Positions 14,101 to 24,822 of a DNA stretch of 64,000 bases are shown one piece after another (within the stretch, counting starts at the first letter, position 1; every line of letters begins with the position of its first letter). Source of the stretch: Chimonanthus salicifolius (Eukaryota > Streptophyta > Magnoliopsida > Laurales > Calycanthaceae); NCBI GenBank assembly GCA_013350335.1, contig CM023538.1:55038769-55102768 (forward strand). Reading direction: 5' to 3'. The notes beneath the pieces were generated by a model that saw only the letters and a program-made list of their open reading frames with translations, did not search any database and was not told the DNA's origin. Position numbers and translations under genes: made by a program.

Positions 14101-15029
14101 TTCCTCTCTACAATTCAGCTCATTTTCAAGATTAATTACATTTCAATTATCACCGAATATTGCTATTAATGACATCTTTGGTTTGGATCCACTTTGAATG
14201 GAAGTTCACTTGGTCATTTATTTCATTGAAGTCCTTCACACTACCTTAGCCTTCACAATGAGAGAGATTCAAATCACCTATATTTATTTGATATGTTAGA
14301 TTATTGGTCAAATACTCCTTAAAAAAAGTAAAAGAGGAAGGAAAAGCAATTTCACGGAAGCCCAGATAAAAAAACAAGGAATTTAAATGAGACCCAAGTT
14401 GAGTATTAGAAAAGCCGAATGAAACGGAACCACGATGAAAGAAAAGAAATCTGGGAACAAGTCTTCCTTATCTAAATACATACCCTATGGACCTTGAGGA
14501 GCTCAAGAATCCCAAGAACAATATCATTGACGTAGCAGAACCCAGACGCCTCACACTTCTTAGCATGGTGCAGACCCCCCGCCCAATTGATGGCAATATC
14601 AGCGTCGCCACGGTTGATCTTGACTGCGGCACCAATTGATCCACCGGCTGAGGCGCTGCAGAAGTCGAAGAGGCCCTCAAAGACAGGGCAGTCCTCGCCA
14701 ACGTTGAAGCGCTTGAGCTGGCGGCCGTGGGCGGAGGGGTCGTTCTGCATCTGGGGGGTGACAGAGGAGAGGAAGTCGACATAGTCCGGGGAGTGGAAGC
14801 GGCGGATGTCGTCGGGGGCGGCGGGGAAGGGGCGGTGGATCTCCATAAGGCGGTGGAGAGAGTAATGGACGATGAGATTGTGGGCCATACGGATGCGGTG
14901 GGGCTTCATGGGGTGGCCCTGTCCATAGTAGTAGTCTCCAATGGTGGGTTCGTAGAAGTAACACACCCGGCGCTTTTTACCGTCGGGCCCTGAGGATAGA
15001 GCCACGCCTGACGTGTCCAGCTCCGCCAT
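5107..15029 (-). CDS. HDA6: HDA6-like class I (RPD3-type) histone deacetylase
   Basis: This nuclear zinc-dependent lysine deacetylase acts on histone tails; in plants HDA6 works in transposon, rDNA and transgene silencing. Exons on the minus strand are 15029-14484, 11113-10673, 10098-9956, 5441-5351 and 5246-5107, with GT/AG junctions and phases 0,0,2,0,2; together they encode 453 complete codons. The start [20 protein letters not shown] matches HDA6 N-termini. Catalytic parts are complete: GGLHHAKK (His154-His155), DIDIHHGDG (Asp190, His192), [12 protein letters not shown] (Asp278) and GGGGYTIRN (Tyr317). The C-terminal part ([12 protein letters not shown], then an acidic region with KPNIRIW) is of HDA6 rather than HDA19 type. 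Intron 1 is 3.37 kb and intron 3 is 4.51 kb, both full of repeats. The last exon is uncertain. No frameshift or internal stop was seen, so the gene is probably functional. Confidence 0.93.
5520..6393 (+). mobile_element. Solo LTR (874 bp) in HDA6 intron 3
   Basis: It begins TGATGCAG and ends CTGCATCA, a perfect 8-bp terminal inverted repeat with TG...CA ends. It is flanked by identical 5-bp target duplications TAGGG (5515-5519 and 6394-6398). Inside is a TATA box (TATAAAA, 5684-5690), then an R-like segment with GATGAATAAAAATTGAG and a CT-rich tract at 5850-5900. No internal retrotransposon sequence is present, so this is a solo LTR or an LTR-only element. Its promoter points opposite to the host gene. 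The family is the same as the fragment at 1-454. Confidence 0.85.
7150..7860. repeat. Threefold repeat cluster of TGTGGGAC type in HDA6 intron 3
   Basis: Three related blocks (about 7180-7330, 7490-7645 and 7660-7800) each carry GGCGAGCCAACCCAACTTT (or GGTGAGCC), a purine-rich GAGCTTCAAGCTTATAT segment and GATGTGGGACAAGAATCATG. Between and after them comes CTCCCACCAACGCCCACTC. These words occur in high-copy dispersed plant repeats of LTR or non-autonomous origin. The short ORFs read across the repeats and are not genes. Related TGTGGGACTC or GAGTTCCACATTAG words occur at 28990-29040, 54900-54950 and 55985-56270. Confidence 0.6.
8090..8707. repeat. Interspersed element with CCCGACCC/GGGCCGGGC-rich ends (HDA6 intron 3)
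   Basis: The left end, AGGGGTGTTCATTT, is followed by CAACCCGACCCGAGCCC. The right end is GAGCCCGGCCCAAACC...GGCCCATGAAGAGTA. The two ends look like imperfect inverted termini (GGTGTTCAT against ATGAAGAGT). The middle is AT-rich and has no ORF of note. No clean target duplication could be found, so the class is unresolved. Confidence 0.4.
9215..9273. repeat. Poly-T micro-insertion with 16-bp target duplication
   Basis: TACATGCTATTGCCAG occurs at 9215-9230 and again at 9258-9273. Between them is a 27-bp insert made of a long T run and GAATGAA. Long direct repeats around a homopolymer are the mark of target-primed reverse transcription, here a severely 5'-truncated LINE or SINE insertion on the minus strand. 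It lies in HDA6 intron 3. Confidence 0.5.
11581..11672. repeat. Microsatellite (AT)n/(GA)n in HDA6 intron 1
   Basis: Alternating AT runs pass into GAGAGAGA and GATAGATAGATA. Simple sequence repeat only. Confidence 0.85.
12238..12330 (-). pseudogene. Short LINE reverse-transcriptase-like fragment
   Basis: On the minus strand the reading frame contains [19 protein letters not shown], which resembles the (D)LEKAYDRV.W motif of plant non-LTR retrotransposon reverse transcriptases. The match covers only about 25 residues and ends in a stop just downstream, so this is at most a relic inside HDA6 intron 1. It could be chance. Confidence 0.3.
12794..13008. repeat. Two-copy tandem repeat (unit about 106 bp) in HDA6 intron 1
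   Basis: GGTCAACTGATCGACACCAA (12794) and GGTTAACTGATCAACACCAA (12900) start two successive copies, each continuing with TTTCACCCATTAAAACC, AGTATTCTAT and TGTAATTCTCTCATT. The copies are diverged and the function is unknown. Confidence 0.7.
13385..14280 (+). mobile_element. Probable LTR-like insertion in HDA6 intron 1
   Basis: The block differs in composition from the surrounding intron. It has GGACCCCACCCATGGGCC near its left edge, several CATTGG/ATTGGTTG boxes, a TATA box (CATTATAAATAGAG near 13950) and a downstream leader with CTTGGAGTTGTAATTT, all typical of a plant LTR U3-R region. The terminal TG/CA and target duplication could not be fixed, so the limits are approximate. The 77-codon ORF inside (from 13669) has no recognisable domain. 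Confidence 0.4.
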
Positions 15030-15174
15030 GCACGCTTTCTGAACAAAGGGTGCGCACTGCGCCTACTCGACGACCCGACCCTCCCCTCCGAAGGCCCCGA
15101 GCAGAGTAAAAGAGGGAGAGAGAAGGAAACAGCGTGGGACTTCGATTTTTCGTAGCGGCAAGCGCAATAAAAAT

Positions 15175-15588
15175 CAATGTTACAAAACCGGAACGTCGAA
15201 AGAACGGTTGGGTTAACCGGAATCTACCGCGGTTAAAGTTGGTAAAAAGTTAATTATCTTTTATCAATAATATTAATATAAATATTTAAAAAAATTAAAC
15301 TTTAAATAATATATTAAAATGGTAAAAGATATGTGATAGAAATGATAATAAATATTTATTTTTCAAATATAACATTTTCTAATTTAATTTTGAAAGAAAA
15401 AAATTTTAAAAAAAAAATTCAAAATTTGTGAGCTACGGTCTGCGGCTCAAGGTTTATGGGTAAAAACCACAAAAAATCGTGGCTTTGACCGGTTTTCTAC
15501 GGTTTTGACCCACAACCGGTTCTCAACCAGAACCGAACCGCAGCCGCCGTGGGTTCGATCACAATTCGGTCCGATTATGATAACATTG
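15175..15588. mobile_element. hAT-type MITE (414 bp) upstream of HDA6
   Basis: The left end CAATGTTACAAAACCGGA and the reverse complement of the right end, CAATGTTATCATAATCGGA, are imperfect terminal inverted repeats. Perfect 8-bp target duplications ATAAAAAT flank it (15167-15174 and 15589-15596). Both ends are rich in CGGTT/AACCG words, the middle is pure AT, and there is no coding capacity. It lies 146 bp upstream of the HDA6 start codon, so in the promoter or 5'UTR. The same terminus reappears in the insertion at 48341. Confidence 0.82.
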
Positions 15589-15940
15589 ATAAAAATACAG
15601 TCTAAAAATATTTTAAGATTTTATTTTATACATTTAATTTGTATTTAAATGAGATACTTATTTTTCTATTTTTATTTTTAATTTAAATTAAAAAACTCTC
15701 ATCATCTCATGTATAAAATAGGAAAAAATATATTATATACCCCACTTAAATAAAAATTGAGTTGTACAAAATAAAATCCATTTCAATATAATTTGAAATC
15801 AATTAAATTAAATATATTTCTAAATTAGAAGTACTACCTTTGAGTGAGTGACATCTATAAAAATTAATGATAGATGATTCTTTTTAATTTTTTATAAAAA
15901 ATACAGAACTATGTTTAGATTGTAACTTAATATAAGTCAA

Positions 15941-16035
15941 AATCTTCAAACTAATCAAAGTGGTCCTTGACATGGTTTGCTCCCTCATGTTGTGGGATCA
16001 AACCTTGGTCAAAAAAAATCTTCAAACTAATCAAA
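15941..16035. mobile_element. 57-bp truncated SINE-like insertion with 19-bp target duplication
   Basis: AATCTTCAAACTAATCAAA occurs at 15941-15959 and 16017-16035. The 57-bp insert between them ends in an A run and contains GGGATCAAACC, similar to a tRNA B-box. This fits a 5'-truncated tRNA-derived SINE placed by target-primed reverse transcription. Confidence 0.6.
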
Positions 16036-16769
16036 TTTCATTATAAAAATATAGTACTTTTTATACAATTTTTTTCTATTTTTAGATAACAATATAATAA
16101 ATTTAGATCAAATAATTTCAACTCATCAAATCTAATATTAAATTATTTTCTATTTTTAGTCTTTTATATGAGAATTTTCTCATTTTACAGGTCAAATCTT
16201 TCAAATGTTATCAATAGTAAAAAAAAATTAATATTTTCTTTTATTTTTATCATCAAAGTAAATCACAATTATTTTATATACAAACATTCATATCCATTTG
16301 ACTGGTCACTTGAACCGTTTTGAACCATGACATTAAAACATCATAATTATATAATACATTCTTAAGTTTAAAAATAAATCACTAAAAAATAAAAAATTGA
16401 ACATCTCATTGCAACCATGATATTATAATAGAAAATAGTAACGACATTTCACTAAGAGAAAAGAAGAAGAAAATAAAAGAAAAGAAAATAATAATAATTT
16501 TTGAATAAATCAAATTGTCTTAAAGGACGGGATGGCACTGCCTTAGGGATCAGTTCAAGTCTACTAGGTGAAACCGCATGGTTGGATTTGGTTTTTAAAT
16601 CTTTGCATCAATCAAGTTATAAAATTGTTACTTTTACTTCTAATCCACTCATATAATACTCTAAACAAATAAGCTCCAAAATAAGAACCAACTATAGGTA
16701 TCAAATTCTATGATTCAAAATGATAAATTTAATTTTTCAAAATAGGATAATAAGTTTGCTAAAAGGAGA

Positions 16770-16862
<93 letters not shown>

Positions 16863-17676
16863 TGAGAATTGGAGAGTGACGAGATAATTAAAGATGACTA
16901 AGATTAAGTTTAGAATGAATTGATATATTATTTAATACCATTTATAAAAATATAAAATATATATTAAATATCATAGATCCTAGTGTTTAACTCAAGGTTC
17001 AGGTCAGATCAAGTCCAAGAACCCAATCTAAATTTAAATCAAGTCTTATGTTTTGAACCCTAATTTGATCTTAGTGTCATGTGGGGCATATGTTGAGTCC
17101 CATGGTCCCCTGCTTATAAGGGGATAGACACCACCCATACTGGTTAACCATTTTGGAATGGGATCCGCATCCGTAACAAGTGGGTATCAGAATCAACCCA
17201 AGAGCACTATTGTATAGGCTCAGGAGATCCTCTTAGACACATGGGTCCTATACAAAAGAGGTATTTTAAATGAAAAGAGCCTCTATGACATTATGCCCTA
17301 ACTGAGTCAAACTCTAAACTTTTCATATTGAGTACGATCCAAGTTGCACCATAACTTACAATTGCTTTGAAACTAGTGTCTGAAGATGCTTTGATAATTG
17401 ACATTTTAGGGTGGGGAGCTTGAGAACTGAATGTTAGGTCTTTGTTAATTTCTGTGACTATTCAGCCTAACTCAGTTTGACTTGACAATTGTTGAATTCT
17501 TATTAAACCATGGCATAGGTCGTTGGACCCAACCTAAATGTGTGTCCCACCCATTATCACAACTACCGTTCTTGAGCATTGCATTATTGGGTTTTTGACA
17601 TTCTTTTAAAGCCAATATAAACTAAAATGATGTTATATCCTATTTCATATATTGTTGTTAATTGTGTAAAAGGATT
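16036..17676. other. AT-rich intergenic DNA; no gene seen
   Basis: It contains a perfect (TA)n run at 16771-16858 and otherwise AT-rich unique-looking sequence. 16530-16610 has tRNA/SINE-like words (CAGTTCAAGTCTACT) but no clear ends. Confidence 0.6.
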
Positions 17677-17695
17677 GTTGGAAGCTAAGGTTTAA

Positions 17696-18195
17696 ATATC
17701 GGCCGATATATATCGGTTTTTTCAAACCTTGAAATATCGGCCTATACGATAAGTATCGGCCGTACAGTTGGAATATCGGCCGATATGGGCGATAAACGAT
17801 CCTCAATATCGGCCCCAATATCGGCCGATATTTGAAAATATCGGTATATTAGATTTTTTTTCGTTTTTTTTTTTTTAAAAAGAAAACAATATCGGCCGAT
17901 ACGGGCGATATATCGGTCCGTATATCACCCGCAATATCGCCCGATATACTATTTATCGGGCTGGAAAGAATGGTTTTTTTTTAAAAAAAATATTTATCGG
18001 TAGTGGGACCCACTAGATATCGGCGATATTTGGACCATTTATCGGTCCAAAATATCGACCGATAAGTCCCAATATCGGTCCGTAACGGTCCTGGTTATAT
18101 TATTTAAAAATTAATATCGGCGATATTTTAAACGATTATCGGGCGATATATCACGAACGATATATCGCGCGATATTTCGTCCAAAATATCGCCCA
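17696..18195. repeat. Left subterminal array of TATCGGCCGATA palindromes
   Basis: About 500 bp is filled with variants of TATCGG, CGATA and the palindrome ATCGGCCGATAT, in both orientations and at irregular spacing. The same motifs recur at the right end (24823-24868) and throughout the 265-bp MITE. In hAT elements short subterminal repeats are transposase binding sites, so that role is inferred here. Confidence 0.8.
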
Positions 18196-18311
18196 GGAAT
18201 CCTGCATCATATCCCATCCAACAGGCTGTGGGATTCTTTCTGTTTCCCACGCCTGAATTTCTTAATATTTTTTTTTAAACCCGTGATCTGAACCGACCGA
18301 ACTTTTCCTCT

Positions 18312-18515
18312 ATATTAGTACCCCATACATCTCCTCATTCATCCAAAAATTCATTACGAAACTCACTCATCCAGCAGTGGTATTTTCAAACTCCTATCCC
18401 CATCTTACAAACGGTCATCCGGCTTATCTTAGAAATCCTTGTGTATTATTAGCTTATCTTAGAAGATCATTCCGTTCAAACTACTGAAAATATATTGATC
18501 TTCATTTTCATGTAA
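18312..18515 (+). promoter_or_regulatory. Putative transposase promoter and 5' leader
   Basis: CTCTATATTAG at about 18310 could be a TATA box. A non-AT-rich leader follows to 18510, where CATGTAAGTTTTT offers a strong splice donor. No start codon with a usable frame lies here, so a non-coding first exon spliced to an acceptor just before 20588 is the simplest reading. This is inference. Confidence 0.35.
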
Positions 18516-18914
18516 GTTTTTATTCCATTTTTATTTTTTAGCCTTCTGATCTAAATATTTTATTGTTTTAATGTATAGTTTGATATTTAATGTATTTTTT
18601 GTAATATGTTGTTGTTTTAGAAATATGGATTATTAATTATTGATAGTGATTTATTTATGCTTAAAGCCTTAAACATTTAGCATAGAATTTATTATGAATG
18701 TATGATATTTTTTTTCATGCAGATTAGTTTTTTTTTTCATTTTCTTTTATTTTCTAATGTGAAAATGTACTAGAAAACATTATAAGAATTAAGAAATAGT
18801 AATTATTGGGAAAAGTGGCTTTTTTTTTTTTATAAACCACCCCTCTCATTTTAGAAAGAAGGTTCTGTGAAAAAATAAAAATTTCATGCAACGTAATTAT
18901 TAATTTAAAATGTT

Positions 18915-20577
18915 TAAACAAAAACCTCGATTTCATGTGATAAATTATGAAAAAATATGTAAAGATACCGAAAATGTATGAATATTTTTTAAACCAACCC
19001 TCTCTGTCAGTAGTATTTGTATACTGTAAAAAACTTCAGTTTCAAAGTACATGAGGATTTTTTTTTAATTTTATCATTTAATCCCCCATTTTCATGTGAT
19101 AAATTACGAAAAAATATGTAAATGTGCCCAAAACGTATGAATATTTTTTAACCCAACCCTCTCAGTGATTAGTGTTTTTGAACTGTAAAAAAAGTAGTTT
19201 TTTACAGTAGATGAGGTTTTTTTTTAATTTTATCATTTAATCCCCCATTTTCATGTGATAAATTCTGAAAAAATGTGTAAATGTATCAAAAAAATCAGGT
19301 TCTTTTTTTAAATGAATCCTCTGACTATGTAGTGTGTTATTACTGTAATAAGTTTCAGTTTCACAGCCGATGATTTTTTTTTTAATTTTATCATTTAATC
19401 CCCCATTTTCATATGATAAATTGTGGAAAAATGTGTAAATGTATCAAAAAAATCAGGTTCTTTTTTTCAATGAAGCCTCTGACTATGTAGTGTCTTATTA
19501 CTATAATAAGTTTCAGTTTCACAGCAGATGATATTTTTTTTTTAATTTTATCATTTAATCCCCCATTTTCATGTGATAAATTGTGAAAAAATGTGTAAAT
19601 GTATCAAAAAAATCAGGTTCTTTTTTTAAATGAAGCCTCTGACTTTATAGTGTCTTATTACTGTAATAAGTTTCAGGTTCACAGCAGATGATGTTTTTTT
19701 TTTAATTTTATCATTTAATCCCCCATTTTCATGTGATAAATTGTGGAAAAATGTGTAAATGTATCAAAAAAATCAGGTTCTTTTTTTTCAATGAAGCCTA
19801 TGACTATGTAGTGTCTTATTACTGTAATAAGTTTCAGTTTCACAGCAGATGATTTTTTTTTTTAATTTTATCATTTAATCACCCATTTTCATGTGATAAA
19901 TTGTGGAAAAATGTGTAAATGTATCAAAAAAATCAGGTTCTTTTTTTCAATGAAGCCTCTGACTATGTAGTGTCTTATTAATGTAATAAGTTTCAGTTTC
20001 ACAGCCGATGATGTTTTTTTTTAATTTTATCATTTAATCCCCCATTTTCATGTGATAAATTGTGGAAAAATGTGTAAATGTATCAAAAAAATCAGGTTCT
20101 TTTTTTAAATGAAGCCTCTGACTATGTAGTGTCTTATTACTGTAATAAGTTTCAGTTTCACAGCATATGATGTTTTTTTTTTAATTTTATCATTTAATCC
20201 CCCATTTTCATGTGATAAATTGTGAAAAAATGTGTAAATGTATCAAAAAAATCAGGTTCTTTTTTTAAATGAAGCCTCTGACTTTGTAGTGTCTTATTAC
20301 TGTAATAAGTTTCAGGTTCACAGCAGATGATTTTTTTTTTTTATTTTATCATTTAATCCCCCATTTTCATGTGATAAATTGTGGAAAAATGTGTAAATGT
20401 ATCAAAAAAATCAGGTTCTTTTTTTCAATGAAACATCTGACTATGTAGTCTCTTATTACTGTAATAAGTTTCAGTTTCACAGCAGATGATGTTCTTTTTT
20501 AATTTTATCATTTAATTCCCCATTTTCATGTGATAAATTGCGGAAAAATGTGTAAATGTATCAAAAAAATCAGATTC
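18915..20577 (+). repeat. Tandem array, about 159-bp unit, in front of the transposase ORF
   Basis: The anchor TTTAATCCCCCATTTTCATG recurs at roughly 19078, 19237, 19395, 19554, 19713, 19874, 20033, 20192, 20351 and 20511 (the 19395, 19874 and 20511 copies each differ by one base). A more diverged copy lies at about 18920. Each unit continues TGATAAATTGTGGAAAAATG, ATCAAAAAAATCAGGTTC and ACTGTAATAAGTTTCAG. The 19.4-20.5 kb units are nearly identical and the first ones are diverged, which suggests expansion from the right. The last unit breaks after AAAAAAATCAG, eleven bases before the transposase ATG. Confidence 0.9.
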
Positions 20578-20587
20578 TGTAACAGCA

Positions 20588-23500
20588 ATGGCAAAGAACA
20601 ATGAAGATCCAGCATGGTCGTTCGGTGAACGACATAGTAACAACAAAGTCAAATGCAACTTCTGTGAAAAGATGGTATCTGGAGGAATAACTCGTTTGAA
20701 GGCACATATAGCTGGAAAGACGGGAGATGTAGCCTCTTGCAAACGCGCACCAGCACAAGCGTAAATTATTTGCAGGCAACTACTGGAAGTGAATGCCAAA
20801 AAAAAGAAAATAAGGACTGAAGCAGAAGAGCATGCTATCGGTCACATAATGGCCGACTGTTTAGAAAGTGAAAGGGAGGGCCAATACGTGGAAAATGTCC
20901 CGTCGTCTTCAGAAGAGGATCCAGACGAGATTGAGGAGGACAGAGACCTGCAGCGTGCAATGCGAATGAGTCGTCGCGAACATGAGATGAGAAAGCAGAG
21001 TGGTGCAGGTTAATTTCTTTAAATTAATTGTTTAATGTAACAAAAACAATTTATTTCTCAATTACATTAAAATGCCAAATACTGAATCTTAATACTCTAC
21101 ACAGGCGGTGCGAGTGGATCAGGGACTGCGCATGGATCATCTAGAAAAAAATCTGGACTTATTGGCCAATGGAATTCCATTAAAAATGCATTCAGAGGAG
21201 GAGAACAAGTAAGGCCTGAACGCTACGGTGTAAATCCGAATACAGTTGGTGCTGGTGATCCAATGTGGGACAGACCAACTTCCTTGAAATAAGGAAAAAT
21301 AAATCAAGTAGACAAAGAGACGGCAAAACAATTAGTTGGGACGGCAGTCACTAAGTTTTTCATCGACAGCCATCGGCCACCGACTGAAATCTTAAATCCA
21401 TATCTTAAGTCTGTGTGCTTTGCATCCGCAACTGCTGGACCTAATATCAACTTCCCATCGCCGTATGAGATTTCTACCACGTTCATCCCCCGTGAAATAC
21501 AGCGGATCCGAGAATGGGTAAATAATTTTAAATCTTCCTGGGAGGACACGGGAGTAACCCTTATGTCGGATGGCTGGAAGAGTGATGATAACTGTAGTAT
21601 CGTTAACTTCCTCATTTATAATCAATGTGGCACAGTGTATCATAAATCATACGACACATCAAGCCGAGTAAATGATGGTGACTTTCTTTGTAGCTTGATG
21701 GTGTCTGTCTGTGAAGAAATTGGACCTGAGAATGTTGTCCAAATTGTAACAGACAATGGAGCGGGCTATAAGTCGGGAGGGAGGAAGGTCGCGAACACAT
21801 ACCCGTGGATCTTATGGACCCCTTGTGCGGCCCACTGCATAGACTTGATCCTCAAAGATTTTGCTAATGTGAGGGAATTTGGGAACCTAATTGACTGGTG
21901 TAAGGATGTCACCACATTTATATACAATCATGTTAGAATCTTAGAGGTAATGAGGAAGTACACGAAACGTCGTGAACTACTGCGACCTGCAATAACACGT
22001 TTTGCCACAGTATTCCTTACGTTGCAGAGCTTCTTAAGAAGCAAGACAGAATTGATGAAGATGGCGAGAAGTAGGTCCTTTGCGAATGCGTTCGACATGA
22101 GGAACGCTGAACATCAAAGATATTACCAGAACATTACACACTTATTTGTATCTAAAGTGTTATGGGACAGTATCGTATCGGCCATCAACATCTCTGCACC
22201 CATAGTCACAACACTCCGATTTGTAGACGGAGATAAGAAGCCGACGGTCCCCTATGTATTTGAATGCATGATAAAGGCTAAAACTGAAGTTGCGAAAGTT
22301 AATCCTCCGGTTCACTTCATGGAAATCATCAACGACAGGATTAATCAATTTTTCATCTCCAACCCACAGTTCGTTGCAGGTTAGTTTTTTATTCGCTAGT
22401 GTGTTTATATCTTACTATTGTGCATATCTTATATTTAGGCTAATCGCATTGTATTTCACTTGGCAGCATATTATTTGAATCCATTCTCAAAGAAACCTAA
22501 TGAGTTAGGTTTAGAACTGTCGACCGACTCAATTCGTAACTGCGTAAGACCGACATTGGAGATTATGGGTGTCATGCATCTGGTGAACGGGCGGCATGTT
22601 TTAGAGATGTACTACTTTTGTTTATTATGATCTCCATATTTTTTATGATTTGAAAGTTGTTCATTATCCGATAATACTAATTGTGTTTTATTTTTGTTTT
22701 GAAGTTACACAATTTTGAGAACCGCTTGGAGTCATTTGCGGATGAAGCTGCCGATGTTAGGTTGAGAGAGACGGCGACGATGAGTGCTACACAATGGTGG
22801 ACATATTTTGGCAACAGCTCACCTATATTGAGGAAGTATGCCATCAAGCTGATGAGCCAGACGTGCAGTGCAACCAACTGCTAGTGTAACTGGTCGACAT
22901 TTAAATATGTCCATAGCAAGCCTCGAAACAGATTATCATCTCAAAGACTTAATGATTTAGTGTACCTACACTACAATAAGAGGCTAAGGGTAAGGAATTT
23001 GAGGAGGTACCCCGAGTTGACACGTGAAGATGCCGATGATTTTTTCGTCCCGATCGACCTCGAGTCTCTATTTACCTATGATGATCCATTAAGTGAATGG
23101 ATCGAAGAGGAAGAACAACATGTACTGCATGATCTAGATATATCATTTTTAGATCAAAGTATAGAGTTGGGAGAATTGCAAGATTCCGAGGACGAGGAGG
23201 AAAATGAAGGTCGCCGCCATTCAATAAGTGTGTCCCGCCCTCCAAATGTGGGTTTAGAACGTCAGACAAGTACAATGATGGCTCCACGTCGTCATTCTGT
23301 TAGTGAACGGCCCACTGGGACAGATGGGGTATCTAGCTCTTCACAGAGGAGGAGATCATTAAGAGGAAAAGAACCTGTTGTTCCGAGCAGCCAACCCAGC
23401 AGACGTTATTATGGGTCGGCTAGATCTGATTCTGATTCATCTACCGATGACAGTAATGGGTCAGATGATAGGTTGGATTTTACTCATCCAAATATTGTTG

Positions 23501-23880
23501 TGGATGTTGAGCCTACCGGCCCACCGGGGTATTATCCCAACATGAGTGAAGTCCATTACCAACAGGATGATAGGCAACATACACCTCCTCATGGCAGAAC
23601 AAACTTGCCCGGTGAAGGATATGTATCTTTCGGATATACGCCAACAGGATATTATGGTCAACCGAGCTATGGGCACTTCGACACGAACTCATTATCCAGT
23701 AATATGCAGTCCATGTCGATTTCAGATCGTCAATCGCAACCCTCATCTGATAGTTGGCAGTACCACAATCCATCATCAACATCCGACTACACGTCTAATG
23801 ATGAGCGACTTCCGGAAGACACGTATGCAAGATTTTATTACCACGTCCCGGGTTATCCATATGAAGAGCTGGATCCATAG
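20588..23880 (+). pseudogene. hAT transposase (BED finger, DUF659, hAT dimerisation), three in-frame stops
   Basis: Exons: 20588-21008, 21105-22379, 22467-about 22608, about 22705-23880. Junctions CAG|GTTAAT, CACAG|GC, GCAG|GTTAGT and GGCAG|CA keep frame; the third junction is not fully resolved. The N-terminus has a BED-type finger (VKCNFCEKM...LKAHI...C). Exon 2 carries the DUF659/catalytic region: TLMSDGWKS, QIVTDNGAGY and the CAAHCIDLILKDF segment. The C-terminus has the hAT dimerisation motif (LRETATMSATQWWTYFG, NRLSSQRLNDLVYLHYN). About 270 residues of acidic, Ser/Pro/Tyr-rich tail follow. Stops interrupt the frame at 20762 (TAA), 21290 (TAA, most simply CAA to TAA) and 22882 (TAG) without shifting it. 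The protein can therefore no longer be made whole. Confidence 0.9.
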
Positions 23881-24822
23881 TAATATTACATTTGTTTTGA
23901 GAAAATTTGGACAAGCTTTGATGTGATTCAAATTTTGAGATGTGAAATTCAATTTCATTGAGATCTACTTAAAATGAATTCAAATTTTGATAGATAACTA
24001 ATAGTCTAAAAAAAAAAAAAACAATATGATATTATTTAGAGGTCTTCACTTATAAAATACTATTTTACCTTTTATTACCACTTCTTAAAAATTTTAAAAA
24101 CATAATTTGAATTTTAAAATACTATTCAATTAATTTGACTCAATTTCAATTTATTAAAGTGTATGAGGTGTATACATGGCAACATAAATACATGATGGCT
24201 AAAATCTTTTTGTCATTTTATTATCTTAGACTTATAAAATTTTATTATTATGATTGAATAAAGAACAACTATGATTGATCATAGACACTCTGCTCATTCT
24301 CATATAACATATTAACATTAGCATAAGTGGACTCTTATCATAGTTAATATTTTATTATGCCTAAAAATTATTCACACATCAGAATACATACAGAGACTCA
24401 TTTATACATGACTTTCAAATGTTAGGAATGAAATTGAAATTATTGAAAACGTAAGTATGTATTTATAATTATCCAATAACATAGGCATTAATTCAAATTT
24501 TTAATATGTGTGGAGCTATGAGATAAGAAGTTTTATTTTTATTTTTATTATTAATTTTCCTAGATTGATTAATTATATAATAGGATCTACTTATTGATGA
24601 GACTTGAGAGGATTGATGGGACATTTTCATGTTTTTATAAGTTAAAATCATCTATTGTTAATTTTAATATCAAAAATAGATGAAACTTAAATAAATAATT
24701 TGAGTATGTATATGACCGATATTTAATGAAAAAATTATATTTTCAAGAAGCCCAAAATTTTCCGACATTACCCAAAAAAAATCGGACCAAAAAAAAAAAA
24801 AAACGGAAGAGGGAGAAATTTA

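Noticed and set aside
14587..14993. + strand ORFs opposite HDA6 exon 1
   Set aside because: They are antisense shadows of the GC-rich deacetylase exon.
5107..15029. HDA19-type assignment for the deacetylase
   Set aside because: The N-terminus ([10 protein letters not shown]) and the C-terminal KPNIRIW/acidic region fit HDA6; the long HDA19-type tail is absent.
16771..16858. Long (TA)n tract as an origin or regulatory site
   Set aside because: Plain microsatellite; the same occurs at 41938-41996.
23072..23958. Minus-strand and shifted ORFs over the last transposase exon
   Set aside because: Shadows of the transposase C-terminal tail.
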